From an uncultured Armatimonadota bacterium (GTDB lineage Bacteria; Armatimonadota; UBA5829; DTJY01): DNA of 60,610 bases. Below are positions 40,842-48,996 of this stretch, in pieces. Location: the NCBI GenBank assembly GCA_937875395.1, contig CALNCU010000173.1:1-60610 (forward strand), in the 5' to 3' direction. Each line of letters begins with the position of its first letter. Within the stretch, counting starts at the first letter, position 1. The notes under the pieces were generated by a model. That model did not search any database. It was not told the DNA's origin and saw only the letters and a list, made by a program, of their open reading frames with translations. Made by a program: the position numbers and the translations under genes.

Positions 40842-40925
40842 TCTAAAAGGCGGGTAATGCAGGCTGCCAGGGAGATGGGTTACCGGCCAGACCGCATAGC
40901 CAGAATGCCCACCACAGGCCGGACG
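40842..40925 (+). pseudogene. Remnant of a LacI-type helix-turn-helix domain
   Basis: An in-frame stretch reads S-K-R-R-V-M-Q-A-A-R-E-M-G-Y-R-P-D-R-I-A and continues R-M-P-T-T-G-R-T. This matches the second half of LacI-family DNA-binding domains, where the consensus is R-V-x-x-A-x-x-x-L-G-Y-x-P-N-x-x-A-R-x-L. There is no start, no first helix (T-x-x-x-V-A) and no effector-binding domain after it. It seems to be the leftover of a deleted regulator gene, lying between the M28 and FAD oxidoreductase genes. Confidence 0.6.
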
Positions 40926-41057
40926 GATTTCTTTAGCTTCTGGCGCCCCAGGTTGGATACGCCATGGTTGTAATGGAATAGGTTTTACAAGTTACTATGG
41001 CGGATTTTGCCCGGGGATTTCCTCTTTTGGGGGATTGTCAAGGGATTCTGCAATACC

Positions 41058-41086
41058 TTGACAAACAATTAGCATGTGGTTATAAT
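41058..41086 (+). promoter_or_regulatory. Consensus sigma-70 promoter of the FAD oxidoreductase gene
   Basis: A perfect TTGACA (41058-41063), 17-base spacer and perfect TATAAT (41081-41086). The 85-base leader has two small hairpins (CGCC-GGTT-GGCG near 41102; ACCGG/CCGGT near 41143-41160). No operator is obvious. Confidence 0.8.
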
Positions 41087-41177
41087 AGGCCCCTGAAGCC
41101 ACGCCGGTTGGCGGGGGTGTACTCTTGCGCAGATATTTAATACCGGCTGCTAACCGGTTTGGAAAGGTTGTATAAGG

Positions 41178-42449
41178 ATGAAAACCTTGTCATATTCCAG
41201 AGAGATTCCCTTAGGTGAAGAGACAGATGTTATAGTCTGCGGCGGGGGGCCTGCCGGTATAGGCGCCGCTGCCGGGGCAGCCCGCGCCGGGGCCAGAGTG
41301 ACGCTGCTTGAACAATACGGCTTTCTGGGAGGCATGGCAACGGCAGGGCTGGTCTTGCCGTTTGGTGATACGCAACCGGCCATTGCCCGGGAGCTGTTTG
41401 ACCGCCTTGAAGCCCGCGGAGCAGCCAATGGCTGGAATTATGACCCTGAAACATTCAAACTGGAAGCAAACGAACTTCTGCTTGAAGCTGGCGTGGAATT
41501 GCGTTTTCACACTGCTTTCTGCGATGTAATGATGTCCGGCAACGCTGTGAAGGGCGTTGTAGCTCTCAGTAAATCCGGCCTTGAGGCCCTGCCCTGCCGT
41601 GTTGTTATAGATTGCACCGCTGACGGCGACGTTGCCGCCTCTGCCGGTGCAGAATTCAGCAAGGGCCGCTCTGATGGGCGCATGCAGCCGGTGACGCTAA
41701 TGTTCCGCATGGGCGGCATAGACCTTGAACGCTACCGTAATTACGAACAATCCGATGACCGCATGGAAAAAGCGCTCACCAAGGCCAGGGATGCGGGCGA
41801 TGTTTCACCGTTCACCTGTTCCGTCATGGGTTTTGTGCCCGTGCCCGGAGGCAGGGAAGTAGTAATCAACCTAAGCAATTTCCCCGGAATAGACGGTACT
41901 AATGCACGTGACCTCAGCCGTGCAGAAATAGAGACCCGGCGCGAGGTCTTTCGCATAACAGCGGCATTAAGAAAATACGTCCCCGGCTTTGAACAAGCCT
42001 ATCTTATTGATACGGCCGCCCATCTTGGGGTTCGCGAAACCCGGCAGATAATAGGTGAATATGTGCTTACTGCAGAAGATATTTTTGAGGCCAAAAAGTT
42101 TGAAGATGGAGTGGCCCGTAATATCTTTGAGATAGATATCCATCCGCTTGACGGCATAGGACGCGCCTCCCACACGGCCAAAGAAGTATTCAGGGCAAAG
42201 GAACCGTGGGTTGATATTCCCTACCGCTGCCTTGTTCCCAGAAAGATTGATAACATACTTGTAGCCGGACGCTGTTTCTCCGCAACTCATGAGGCCATGG
42301 GGGCGGCACGCCGTATGGGTCCCTGCATGGATATGGGGCACGCCGCCGGTGCAGCTGCCGGACTTGCTGCCAGGCAAAATATCAAGCCACGGGAGATCTC
42401 TGCCGCCGCCGTTCAGCAGGAACTTCAACGCCAGAATGCTTCCGGGTAA
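41178..42449 (+). CDS. FAD-dependent oxidoreductase (FAD_oxidored family)
   Basis: A 423-residue flavoprotein. V-I-V-C-G-G-G-P-A-G-I-G-A (about 18-30) is the dinucleotide-binding motif, V-T-L-L-E-Q near 41 has the ribose-binding Glu, and V-A-G-R-C-F-S-A-T-H-E-A near the C-terminus is the second FAD contact of this family. Members lie in carbohydrate-use loci of Planctomycetes, Bacteroidetes and Armatimonadota, but the reactions are mostly unknown. ATG 41178 follows ATAAGG. Convergent with the uroporphyrinogen decarboxylase-like gene; a terminator lies between. Confidence 0.82.
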   Translation: MKTLSYSREIPLGEETDVIVCGGGPAGIGAAAGAARAGARVTLLEQYGFLGGMATAGLVLPFGDTQPAIARELFDRLEARGAANGWNYDPETFKLEANELLLEAGVELRFHTAFCDVMMSGNAVKGVVALSKSGLEALPCRVVIDCTADGDVAASAGAEFSKGRSDGRMQPVTLMFRMGGIDLERYRNYEQSDDRMEKALTKARDAGDVSPFTCSVMGFVPVPGGREVVINLSNFPGIDGTNARDLSRAEIETRREVFRITAALRKYVPGFEQAYLIDTAAHLGVRETRQIIGEYVLTAEDIFEAKKFEDGVARNIFEIDIHPLDGIGRASHTAKEVFRAKEPWVDIPYRCLVPRKIDNILVAGRCFSATHEAMGAARRMGPCMDMGHAAGAAAGLAARQNIKPREISAAAVQQELQRQNASG

Positions 42450-42571
42450 AGCACTTCTTAAATACAAGTACTATCTCCCAGTTACGCCCCGCCGATTCTA
42501 AAGATTTTTGGATGATGGTTTGGCATACGCAATGTGCTCCGGCAGCAGCATCCGCCTAAGATGGACTCTGT

Positions 42572-42603
42572 GGCCGGAGCATCTCCGCCATCAGGCCTTT
42601 TTT
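42572..42603 (+). terminator. Probable terminator after the FAD oxidoreductase gene
   Basis: GGCC at 42572-42575 pairs with GGCC at 42594-42597, enclosing a GGAG-CAT-CTCC hairpin, and is followed by TTTTTT (42598-42603). A wider inverted repeat GCTCCGGC (42536-42543) / GCCGGAGC (42573-42580) is an alternative fold. It is 120 bases after the stop codon. Confidence 0.45.
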
Positions 42604-42747
42604 ACCCGTACTATCAGGTAAACGCGCACCTCCGGCACAATGAAGGTTGTGTTTCCTTTGAAGCTGCTAAAGCTTAACGGCTCTCCCATCTTTTTCTATA
42701 GAGGATATGCTCCACCCGGGGTATGCTGCATGAGGCGGAGGGCCGGT
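42591..42747 (-). pseudogene. Possible frameshifted C-terminal remnant
   Basis: Just after the uroporphyrinogen decarboxylase-like gene, two minus-strand frames look like one broken coding stretch. Frame one (42747-42667) reads T-G-P-P-P-H-A-A-Y-P-G-W-S-I-S-S and ends at TAG. A shifted frame continues to 42591 as S-S-F-K-G-N-T-T-F-I-V-P-E-V-R-V-Y-L-I-V followed by R-V-K-K-A and TGA. The V-P-x-x-x-x-Y-x-x-V ending resembles the last beta strand of glycosidases. It could also be chance in a GC-rich gap. Confidence 0.3.
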
Positions 42748-42749
42748 TT

Positions 42750-43922
42750 CTAACTGTATCGCCCAAAGTGCTGGATTGCCGACATTATCAGCCGCATCCC
42801 CGTCAGCCGGGAGCCGTTGTTAATGCTGCCGGCGGTACTAAAGACCAGCCCTCTATGCTCTTGCGCCATCTCAAAATCCCGAAGGAATTCTGCCACCATG
42901 CCAAATTCATTGTTCCGGCTGAACGTAAAGGGGGCAAGCTGGCCGTGTATGACCGTTTTGGGCATGTGCCGGCGTATCTCATCCACCATCACGGTGGGGC
43001 CAAAGTTTACGCTTGTCAAGTTTAAGTCGCCCAGCAGCGGTAGGAGGTGGCCCATTGCAGAGTCGGAATGCTGGAATCGCGCATCTTCCGGGCTTGGGCT
43101 GAATTTGTTAAAGATGGCTTGCAGTATTGGGTGTCCAAAATCCTCATACATGGCGGGTGTCATCAGGCAGCAGTTGTCATCGCAAAACCAGAAGCCGTGA
43201 GGGGCATCGCCGGCTTCTTTATCAAGCAGATCGGCTATGGATATCACGGCGCGCAGAATGGCATCGCGGAAACGCAGGAAGAGCGGCTTGTTATCTTCAT
43301 ACAGGTAGATGAACCGCTCTATTCCGTAGATGGAGGTAGCAAATGTAACCGGTCCGCGGATGCCTCTCAACCTGGGCAGGGGGACACCCAGCAAGCTGAG
43401 ACGGTTTTTCTCCTCTTCCCAGTTTTCCGGCAGCAGGAACGAACGCAGATCGCCGTTCAGCCTGGCATCCACCCTGTTAAGCAGCGCCTTAAGTTCTTCC
43501 TCGCTATGCGCGGATTCCTGCAGCCACCAGGAGCCGGAACGCCATGTTTTTTCCGATTCAAAGAGGTCTGCAAGCCCTTTTACGGGCGGCCATTGCATAG
43601 CGGGATCGGCGGCCTGTTCGCTTAGCAGCCGGCGTCCTACTATGGTTTGGGATTTATCATTGTAGGCTTTGTTTAGCTCTATCTGCCAGTCTATGTCATT
43701 GTTGTAGCGCCAATAGTCTTCAGCAATGCCCAGCTCATCATAGACGCATTCGCCGGACATCATTATGCCCAGGGGCACCTGCGGAATATCTGAACCAAAC
43801 GGATCTGTACCGGCAAGTTCCTGATCCGCCCAGAAACTCTGGGTATCCAGCGGCGCAAGGCCACCGTTGCGCTGTGTTTGATCAAGCAGCCATGTAATGC
43901 GTGCCTGGTTTGACAGGTTCAT
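42750..43922 (-). CDS. Uroporphyrinogen decarboxylase (URO-D) family protein
   Basis: A 390-residue TIM-barrel protein of the URO-D/cobalamin-methyltransferase superfamily. R-G-P-V-T-F-A-T-S (about 188-196), F-W-F-C-D-D-N-C near 245, F-Q-H-S-D-S near 287 and N-F-G-P-T-V near 309 fit the family. Heme URO-D's N-terminal R-x-P-x-W-x-M-R-Q-A-G is absent, so heme synthesis is unlikely. Such proteins in sugar and methoxy-compound loci are probably corrinoid-dependent methyltransferases or unknown lyases; no corrinoid protein is adjacent. ATG 43922 with GAAAGGAAT before it. Divergent from the AraC regulator, which may control it. Confidence 0.75.
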   Translation of the reverse strand: MNLSNQARITWLLDQTQRNGGLAPLDTQSFWADQELAGTDPFGSDIPQVPLGIMMSGECVYDELGIAEDYWRYNNDIDWQIELNKAYNDKSQTIVGRRLLSEQAADPAMQWPPVKGLADLFESEKTWRSGSWWLQESAHSEEELKALLNRVDARLNGDLRSFLLPENWEEEKNRLSLLGVPLPRLRGIRGPVTFATSIYGIERFIYLYEDNKPLFLRFRDAILRAVISIADLLDKEAGDAPHGFWFCDDNCCLMTPAMYEDFGHPILQAIFNKFSPSPEDARFQHSDSAMGHLLPLLGDLNLTSVNFGPTVMVDEIRRHMPKTVIHGQLAPFTFSRNNEFGMVAEFLRDFEMAQEHRGLVFSTAGSINNGSRLTGMRLIMSAIQHFGRYS

Positions 43923-43940
43923 AATTATTCCTTTCAGCCA

Positions 43941-44083
43941 TCTAGCGGCTCACCAAATTATGCAGGGCGATACTTCGGCCCACCGCTGCCGAAGCACGGG
44001 ATATCAACCCCAAGGCGATACTTCGGTCGCAGAGCCGGAGGCGTCGCTGCCGAAGCATAGTTAAACATCATAACTTTTTGGTG
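43941..44083 (-). repeat. REP-like element with two palindromic units (D, E) and inverted ends
   Basis: Unit D (43969-43995) and unit E (44017-44056) carry the same GCTTCGGCAGCG...CCGAAGTATC palindrome as at 11.4 kb, here on the minus strand, separated by the GGGGTTGAT tail. The outer ends are inverted: CACCAAATTATG at 43951 and, on the other strand, CACCAAAAAGTTATG from 44083. The AATTTGGTGAGCCGC end is shared with 60533. It lies between divergent genes, adjacent to a MITE. Confidence 0.7.
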
Positions 44084-44088
44084 AAGTA

Positions 44089-44249
44089 TTAGTGTTCTAT
44101 TAAGTTAGTTTTACAATAAAATCCATCGGGTGTGGGGCATCGGAGTGAGGAGTGTATGTCCGAGTCTTAATTTATTGAGACAAGTTACGCACCGGAACGG
44201 AGATGACCCCACGCACCACTGTAACAAATTTAACTTAACAGAACATTAG
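44089..44249. mobile_element. MITE with TIRs and TTAG target duplication
   Basis: The 153-base element 44093-44245 starts TGTTCTATTAAGTTA and ends with the inverse TAACTTAACAGAACA, differing at one of the first 15 positions. TTAG flanks it on both sides (44089-44092, 44246-44249), a target-site duplication. Subterminal GTGTGGGGCATC and its inverse GATGACCCCACGC extend the inverted arms to about 50 bases each, so the element could fold into one long hairpin. It has no coding capacity and needs a transposase elsewhere. No second copy is in the window. Confidence 0.75.
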
Positions 44250-44329
44250 CCTTAAGTATCTTCTTATAGTATAATGCTGTTATTGCCCGCCGTACATGCA
44301 TATTATTGCTAAATATTTGGATAATCTTG

Positions 44330-45283
44330 ATGTTGACCAATCCCAATTACGTTAAAGCTCTACAAACTAATCCATCACCCCAATTGCTTCAGGCCTACTG
44401 GCGCAGCCATCTGTATTCCTGCAATATTTTGCATGCGTCCCGTGAGTTTTTGGGGCTTGGGGAAAGGGCTAACTTTGCCTCGCATGCGCACATGCTGTAT
44501 CACATAGTGCTGTTTATCAAGGGTGAGAATGAAGTCTCATACCTGGACAAACCCCGCATTTGCCGCCCGGGGACCCTTATTATATCCGGCCCCGGAGAGA
44601 TGCATAATTTCTTCAAACGCAAGTCCGGAGAGGTGACTTATCTGGAAGTTACGTTTGAATACCGCCGGGGAGAGGAGCTGTTAAGGCTGCCGTTTCATGA
44701 GGTGCTGGCTCTGCTGACCGGGTCTTCATTGCCATTTGTCAAGTATCCTGTGGAACTGGATGAGGGTGCCTGGCCCCAGCTTGCCACCCGTATGACGGCG
44801 CTTATAGAGGTAATGTCTGCAGGTTTGCCGCATTCAGTATTTTCCGGGCATGTTATACTTAGTGATATTTGCGGTATGCTGGCCCGGTCTGTATATATGG
44901 CAAACAAGCCGGAAGCAACCGGTCTGGCGGCAAGGTTAGAGAATGTACGGCGTGCTATTGAAAGCAACTACGGGCAGGCGCTGGGGATAGAAGACCTGGC
45001 ATCAATGGCCCAAGTCTCCACGGGGTATTTTTGCAGGGAATTCAAGCGGGCATTCGGTATCACTCCCATTGGTTACTTGCTGCAATGCCGGATCGCCGCT
45101 GCGCGCAGCCTGCTATTATCCACCCGCATGTCCTGCCGCGAGATAGGTATGCGGGTGGGATTTGCAGATGAGTATTACTTCTCACGCGTGTTTAAGAAAA
45201 TGGCGGGGGTCTCTCCGGTATCTTACCGCCGGCAGTCAACGGCCTGCGCCCAATCGACGCCCATCTCCAGTCTCCCCAAGTGA
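44330..45283 (+). CDS. AraC family transcriptional regulator
   Basis: A 317-residue regulator: N-terminal cupin-type sensor domain (F-A-S-H-A-H-M-L-Y-H near 45-54, P-G-T-L-I-I-S-G-P-G-E-M-H-N near 80-93) and a C-terminal double helix-turn-helix (about 210-305; I-E-D-L-A-S-M-A-Q-V-S-T-G-Y-F-C and the conserved I-G-M-R-V-G-F-A-D-E-Y-Y-F-S-R-V-F). Likely a sugar-responsive activator of neighbouring genes, perhaps the divergent URO-D-like gene. I chose ATG 44330; a TTG at 44306 is also in frame and neither has a strong ribosome-binding site. A TATAAT lies at 44270-44275, just outside the MITE. Confidence 0.87.
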   Translation: MLTNPNYVKALQTNPSPQLLQAYWRSHLYSCNILHASREFLGLGERANFASHAHMLYHIVLFIKGENEVSYLDKPRICRPGTLIISGPGEMHNFFKRKSGEVTYLEVTFEYRRGEELLRLPFHEVLALLTGSSLPFVKYPVELDEGAWPQLATRMTALIEVMSAGLPHSVFSGHVILSDICGMLARSVYMANKPEATGLAARLENVRRAIESNYGQALGIEDLASMAQVSTGYFCREFKRAFGITPIGYLLQCRIAAARSLLLSTRMSCREIGMRVGFADEYYFSRVFKKMAGVSPVSYRRQSTACAQSTPISSLPK

Positions 45284-45462
45284 GCGTATTTGTAATCTAC
45301 CGGCTATCTTAAAAAAAGAGCCTTGCTGTAGTAAAACCGTGTATAATAGCTCTTAGTTCACGTGCTGCCTTTTGCATCTATCCTGACATACCGGAGCGGC
45401 GTCATTCTGATATGATAGAATCCGTGCAAAAACAGCAAGTAGTAGGACTTGGGAGATAAAAA

Positions 45463-46845
45463 TTGGCATTAGATCAAGAGAAACCTGCATCCCCAAACCC
45501 GGAAGGCTCGTTTGCGGGTATAGGCCGCCGCTTTGAGAACATTCTGCTTAAAAACCTTGATCTGCTATTGCAGAGGTACTTTGCGCGCGCAGATTATCCG
45601 TTTATAGACATGAAGTTAAGCCTTATAGACGGCGTCGATTTTGATGCCCTGCCGGATGCAAAAAAGACCTTGAAGGGCAGCGGCGCCATATATTCATGGA
45701 TACAGGGGCGCGGGCTTGAGGCCCTGTCCGGGCATGCAGAATGGCTTGAGGAATGCCGCATACTCTCTGAATCAGACAAAAGATTCAGGCTGTCGCAAAT
45801 AAAAACCGTCCTGCTTGAAGTATCTGCAGAGGTGGAGAGGCTCCGGCGGATAAACGGCGGCCATCTGTTCTTTTGCACGGATAGCCAGGGGGTTCCGCTT
45901 GGCCCCAACAGCCTTTGGAAAGACTTTGCAAAACGTGCAGAAAACACAAGCACCATGAGCGATCTGTTCTGCTGCAAGGGACTGTTTGCGGCATATACAT
46001 ATCTGCAGGACTCTGCGGGGGCATCCCGTGCGGCCGGGTGGTTCAAAGCAATCCTGGCAGATATAGATTTGGGCCGTTTTATTAATGACCAATTTTTTTG
46101 GGGCAAAGAGAACGCCTCACCAACAGGGCAAAGTCATGCTTCGCGCATGATAGCGTTGGGTGGACTCTCGCTCTTTGCCAAGTTAAGCGGAGATAGATTC
46201 TATCTAGATACTGCCGCCGGATTCATCCAGCACATAATAGAGAAGCACGTAAACACCGGCCGGTTCTCTGCCCTGCAGGAGTTCGATTTTATCGAGTTTT
46301 TAGCCGGTGACGGCACCCCGCAGCGCAACCAGGGCAGGGTGCTATCAGACCCCGGGCACTGCCTTGAATTTGTTGGCCTGGCAACCAAAGCGTTGCGTCT
46401 TATAGAATCCGGCGCATATGCAGAACATGACAATCTGCTTAAACTTTGCCGCAAGCAGCTCCCCGGGATACTGGTGCATAATTTCAACAACGGTTTCAAC
46501 CGCCGCAGCGGCGGCATATGCAAAACCTTTGATTTAATTTCAAGGCAGCCTGTAGATAGTAACATGCCCTGGTGGAGCCTGCCGGAAACAATAAGGGCCG
46601 CTTCAGAAGTGCTGGCGTTTGTGCCGGAAGACCCTCGGAAGGGCCAAATACTGCAAATTCTAAAAGATTGCGCAGATGCCTATCTGGATAGGTATATCAA
46701 TCCATCGGTAGGCTGCATGGCATACCAGACAAGAGATGCGCAGGGCAAAGTTGCAGATATACCTCCCGCCACGCCGGATGCCGATCCCTGCTACCATACC
46801 GGCCTAAGCATTATAGATTTTCTAAGAGCAACTGCCCGCCGGTAG
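45463..46845 (+). CDS. AGE (N-acylglucosamine 2-epimerase) family protein
   Basis: A 460-residue (alpha/alpha)6-barrel protein. W-I-Q-G-R-G-L-E-A-L-S (about 79-89), S-D-P-G-H-C-L-E-F near 295, P-W-W-S-L-P-E-T near 366 and Y-H-T-G-L-S near 447 correspond to the catalytic-site blocks of AGE/cellobiose 2-epimerases, including the His residues that act in epimerisation. It is longer than typical AGE (about 400), with an N-terminal extension of about 60 residues. The substrate is unknown. Start TTG 45463 with TGGGAGA before it. Upstream TATGAT near 45411 may be its -10. A separate unit after the AraC gene. Confidence 0.75.
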   Translation: MALDQEKPASPNPEGSFAGIGRRFENILLKNLDLLLQRYFARADYPFIDMKLSLIDGVDFDALPDAKKTLKGSGAIYSWIQGRGLEALSGHAEWLEECRILSESDKRFRLSQIKTVLLEVSAEVERLRRINGGHLFFCTDSQGVPLGPNSLWKDFAKRAENTSTMSDLFCCKGLFAAYTYLQDSAGASRAAGWFKAILADIDLGRFINDQFFWGKENASPTGQSHASRMIALGGLSLFAKLSGDRFYLDTAAGFIQHIIEKHVNTGRFSALQEFDFIEFLAGDGTPQRNQGRVLSDPGHCLEFVGLATKALRLIESGAYAEHDNLLKLCRKQLPGILVHNFNNGFNRRSGGICKTFDLISRQPVDSNMPWWSLPETIRAASEVLAFVPEDPRKGQILQILKDCADAYLDRYINPSVGCMAYQTRDAQGKVADIPPATPDADPCYHTGLSIIDFLRATARR

Positions 46846-46969
46846 GATTTTGGCTGCTGTTACCACTAAATATCTCACATCATTCTTCAAGCAAGGTACC
46901 AGGTGCATTAAACCATGAGTGCCCTGGTATAAGCAGCAAATCAGGCGGCTTGGCATATCAAAAAACTGA

Positions 46970-46998
46970 TTGACAAACAGGTAAAAGCATGGTATAAA
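46970..46998 (+). promoter_or_regulatory. Promoter of the GntR/pseudopilin/CBM9/LamG operon
   Basis: TTGACA (46970-46975), 17-base spacer, TATAAA (46993-46998): one base from consensus. The predicted start near 47005 lies just before the direct repeats listed next. Confidence 0.75.
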
Positions 46999-47009
46999 GG
47001 GGATATAGA

Positions 47010-47042
47010 GGTATTATATAGTGAGGCCAAGGTATTGTATAG
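47010..47042 (+). promoter_or_regulatory. Direct-repeat operator for the GntR-type regulator
   Basis: GGTATTATATAG (47010-47021) and GGTATTGTATAG (47031-47042) are 12-base direct repeats with one mismatch, 21 bases apart, that is two helical turns and on the same face of DNA. They lie between the promoter and the regulator gene. Autoregulation by the downstream GntR protein is the simplest reading. Confidence 0.5.
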
Positions 47043-47077
47043 GTGATTTACGTTGGCATCAGGATAAGGGTAACAGC

Positions 47078-48199
47078 ATGGGCTCCGATATATTGCAACG
47101 CATAAAATTAGATAGAGCCGATTCCACTCCACTGTATAATCAACTTGAGCGCCAGATAAGAGAACTAATATCCAGCGGTTCTCTTAAGCCGGGAGATAAG
47201 CTGCCGGATAGCACAGAGTTCATAGGTTCTTTAGGCATCAGTAACAAAACGGTGGTCAATGCCCTAAGCATCCTTAGCAAGGAGGAGTTGATTGTCCGCA
47301 GGCGCCATATAGGAACCTTTGTAAAGGAGCCGGTGCAAGGTGATTCCGTCTCTACAATAGGCTTCTTCTATCTGCATGAATCAGAACTCTTCATGGCCCT
47401 TGTCGCCGAGCACATACAGCGCTGCTGCGCCCGCCACAATTATGATCTTAAAACTATAAGCTTTGATAGAGACTATTATGATAAAGTAGATCTGTACGAA
47501 GAGCTGCAAAAACGCGATTTAAAGGGCGCTATTATAGTTGCTGTAGATACCAACGCATGCCGCCAATCCTTCTACAAGCTGGAAGCAGCCGGTTACCCTC
47601 ATGTCCGGCTTGGCAACTCCATGTTCTCAGGCGAACTGCACGCCCCCCTTGTTACTGGCGATGATGCCGATAGGGTTAGACAGGCCGCTGACTACCTGTG
47701 GCAGTGCGGGCACAGGAATATAGGATTGGTCTACTTTGAGAACGGTTCAGAAATAGAATGCGAATATCTAAAGTTCTACGCTGAACGGGGCGGATTTAAG
47801 GAGCGGTGGCTTATGCAGGTAAACTTCTGTGGCCCGCCGGAAATATGGCAGGGGTTCCCGGAAAAAGACATGGGTGCCGAATACCTGGCAAGAAACCCAG
47901 AGCTAACCGCAATCATCTTTGAAAACATTTCGCCTTGCGTAGCAACGGTAAAGCAGGTAATGCAGGAGGGGAAGTCTCTGCCAAAAGACCTTTCGTTTGT
48001 GTGCCTGGCGGACTGGCCGGGGCTGGAGATGATGACCCCGCCGCTTACAGTAATGAAGGTTTCCGGAAAGGCCATGGCAAAAAAAGCCTGCGAAATACTC
48101 CTGGACATAATGGAAAACGGAAATTACGAAGAAAAAAAGATTCTAAAACTAAAATATCAACTAATTGAAAGAGGCTCCGTAGCCAATCTTACTAAATAG
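47078..48199 (+). CDS. GntR-type regulator with LacI-like ligand-binding domain
   Basis: A 373-residue AraR-like fusion: an N-terminal GntR winged helix (about 12-80; P-L-Y-N-Q-L-E-R-Q-I-R-E-L-I-S-S-G and L-G-I-S-N-K-T-V-V-N-A-L) and a LacI/periplasmic-binding-type sensor (about 90-360). Such proteins repress sugar genes and release DNA when the sugar binds. ATG 47078 with AAGGGTAA before it; an upstream in-frame start at 47021 would lie in the repeats. It heads the operon with pseudopilin and glycan-binding genes and probably senses the glycan they act on. Confidence 0.85.
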   Translation: MGSDILQRIKLDRADSTPLYNQLERQIRELISSGSLKPGDKLPDSTEFIGSLGISNKTVVNALSILSKEELIVRRRHIGTFVKEPVQGDSVSTIGFFYLHESELFMALVAEHIQRCCARHNYDLKTISFDRDYYDKVDLYEELQKRDLKGAIIVAVDTNACRQSFYKLEAAGYPHVRLGNSMFSGELHAPLVTGDDADRVRQAADYLWQCGHRNIGLVYFENGSEIECEYLKFYAERGGFKERWLMQVNFCGPPEIWQGFPEKDMGAEYLARNPELTAIIFENISPCVATVKQVMQEGKSLPKDLSFVCLADWPGLEMMTPPLTVMKVSGKAMAKKACEILLDIMENGNYEEKKILKLKYQLIERGSVANLTK

Positions 48200-48262
48200 G
48201 ATTTTCTTGCGGTTCCCAAAATGAGCCGCTGTTATTTCATATACACAGAACAGGAGGATGAA

Positions 48263-48949
48263 ATGCAAAGTATACAAAAAACCAAAGGATTCACATTAAT
48301 AGAACTGTTAGTTGTTATAGCTATCATAGCTATATTGGCGGCAATCCTTTTCCCTGTCTTTGCAAAGGCGCGGGAGAAGGCCCGGCAGACAACCTGCGCC
48401 AGTAACCTGAAGCAGATTGGGATGGCTATGCATATGTACGCCCAGGATTATTCTGATAGCGGCGAAGAGAAGCTGCCGTGCGCATTGCTTAACTGGGACA
48501 ACTCATCAAACAATGCCTGTCCAGCATCAGACCGTCCGCTGGGCAGTTGGCCGGCATTTCGCACGGCTGTGGCGCCGTACATGACGGATTCGCTGGCTAT
48601 CTGGCAGTGCCCAAGTTCCCAGCTCCCGCGGCCGTCTAAGACTGCAACCGTCTCTACATGGATCTACTCGCACTATTATCTATGCACCGTTGGTTTTAAT
48701 CCCGGCCGTTCCACCACCTGGAGGGTGCTGAATACCGGAAACGATGCCGGATTCTGGGTTATGGCAGATCACTATGGCGATGGTACTGCAGCTGCCAACC
48801 ATGCAGAGGGGCAGAACATACTGTACCTGGGCGGGCATGTAAAGTGGGTGCCCAGAGGCATGAATAACATCCCTAAAAATACTGCCAACGTAAATGTTCC
48901 GCAATCCATAACTTCCTTTACCTGGAATTATGTTACCAGATGGCAGTAG
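48263..48949 (+). CDS. DUF1559-type pseudopilin with prepilin N-terminal domain
   Basis: A 228-residue protein with a type IV prepilin start: K-G-F-T-L-I-E-L-L-V-V-I-A-I-I-A-I-L-A (residues about 8-26), cleaved after Gly with methylation of Phe, and Glu5 in place. Then comes I-L-F-P-V-F-A-K-A-R-E-K-A-R, typical of Armatimonadota/Planctomycetes-type families. The C-terminus has N-H-A-E-G-Q-N-I-L-Y-L-G-G-H-V-K-W, a form of the H-x9-D-G motif with Gly in place of Asp. ATG 48263 follows CAGGAGGATGAA. No pilin-assembly genes are here, so it relies on machinery encoded elsewhere. Confidence 0.88.
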   Translation: MQSIQKTKGFTLIELLVVIAIIAILAAILFPVFAKAREKARQTTCASNLKQIGMAMHMYAQDYSDSGEEKLPCALLNWDNSSNNACPASDRPLGSWPAFRTAVAPYMTDSLAIWQCPSSQLPRPSKTATVSTWIYSHYYLCTVGFNPGRSTTWRVLNTGNDAGFWVMADHYGDGTAAANHAEGQNILYLGGHVKWVPRGMNNIPKNTANVNVPQSITSFTWNYVTRWQ

Positions 48950-48996
48950 GCCCATACCGGTTTTGCAGATTAAATTGTAAGAAAGGGAAGAAATTA

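Noticed and set aside
42750..43922. Heme-pathway uroporphyrinogen decarboxylase
   Set aside because: The N-terminal R-P-x-W-x-M-R-Q motif is missing and there are no heme genes; the methyltransferase-like branch fits better.
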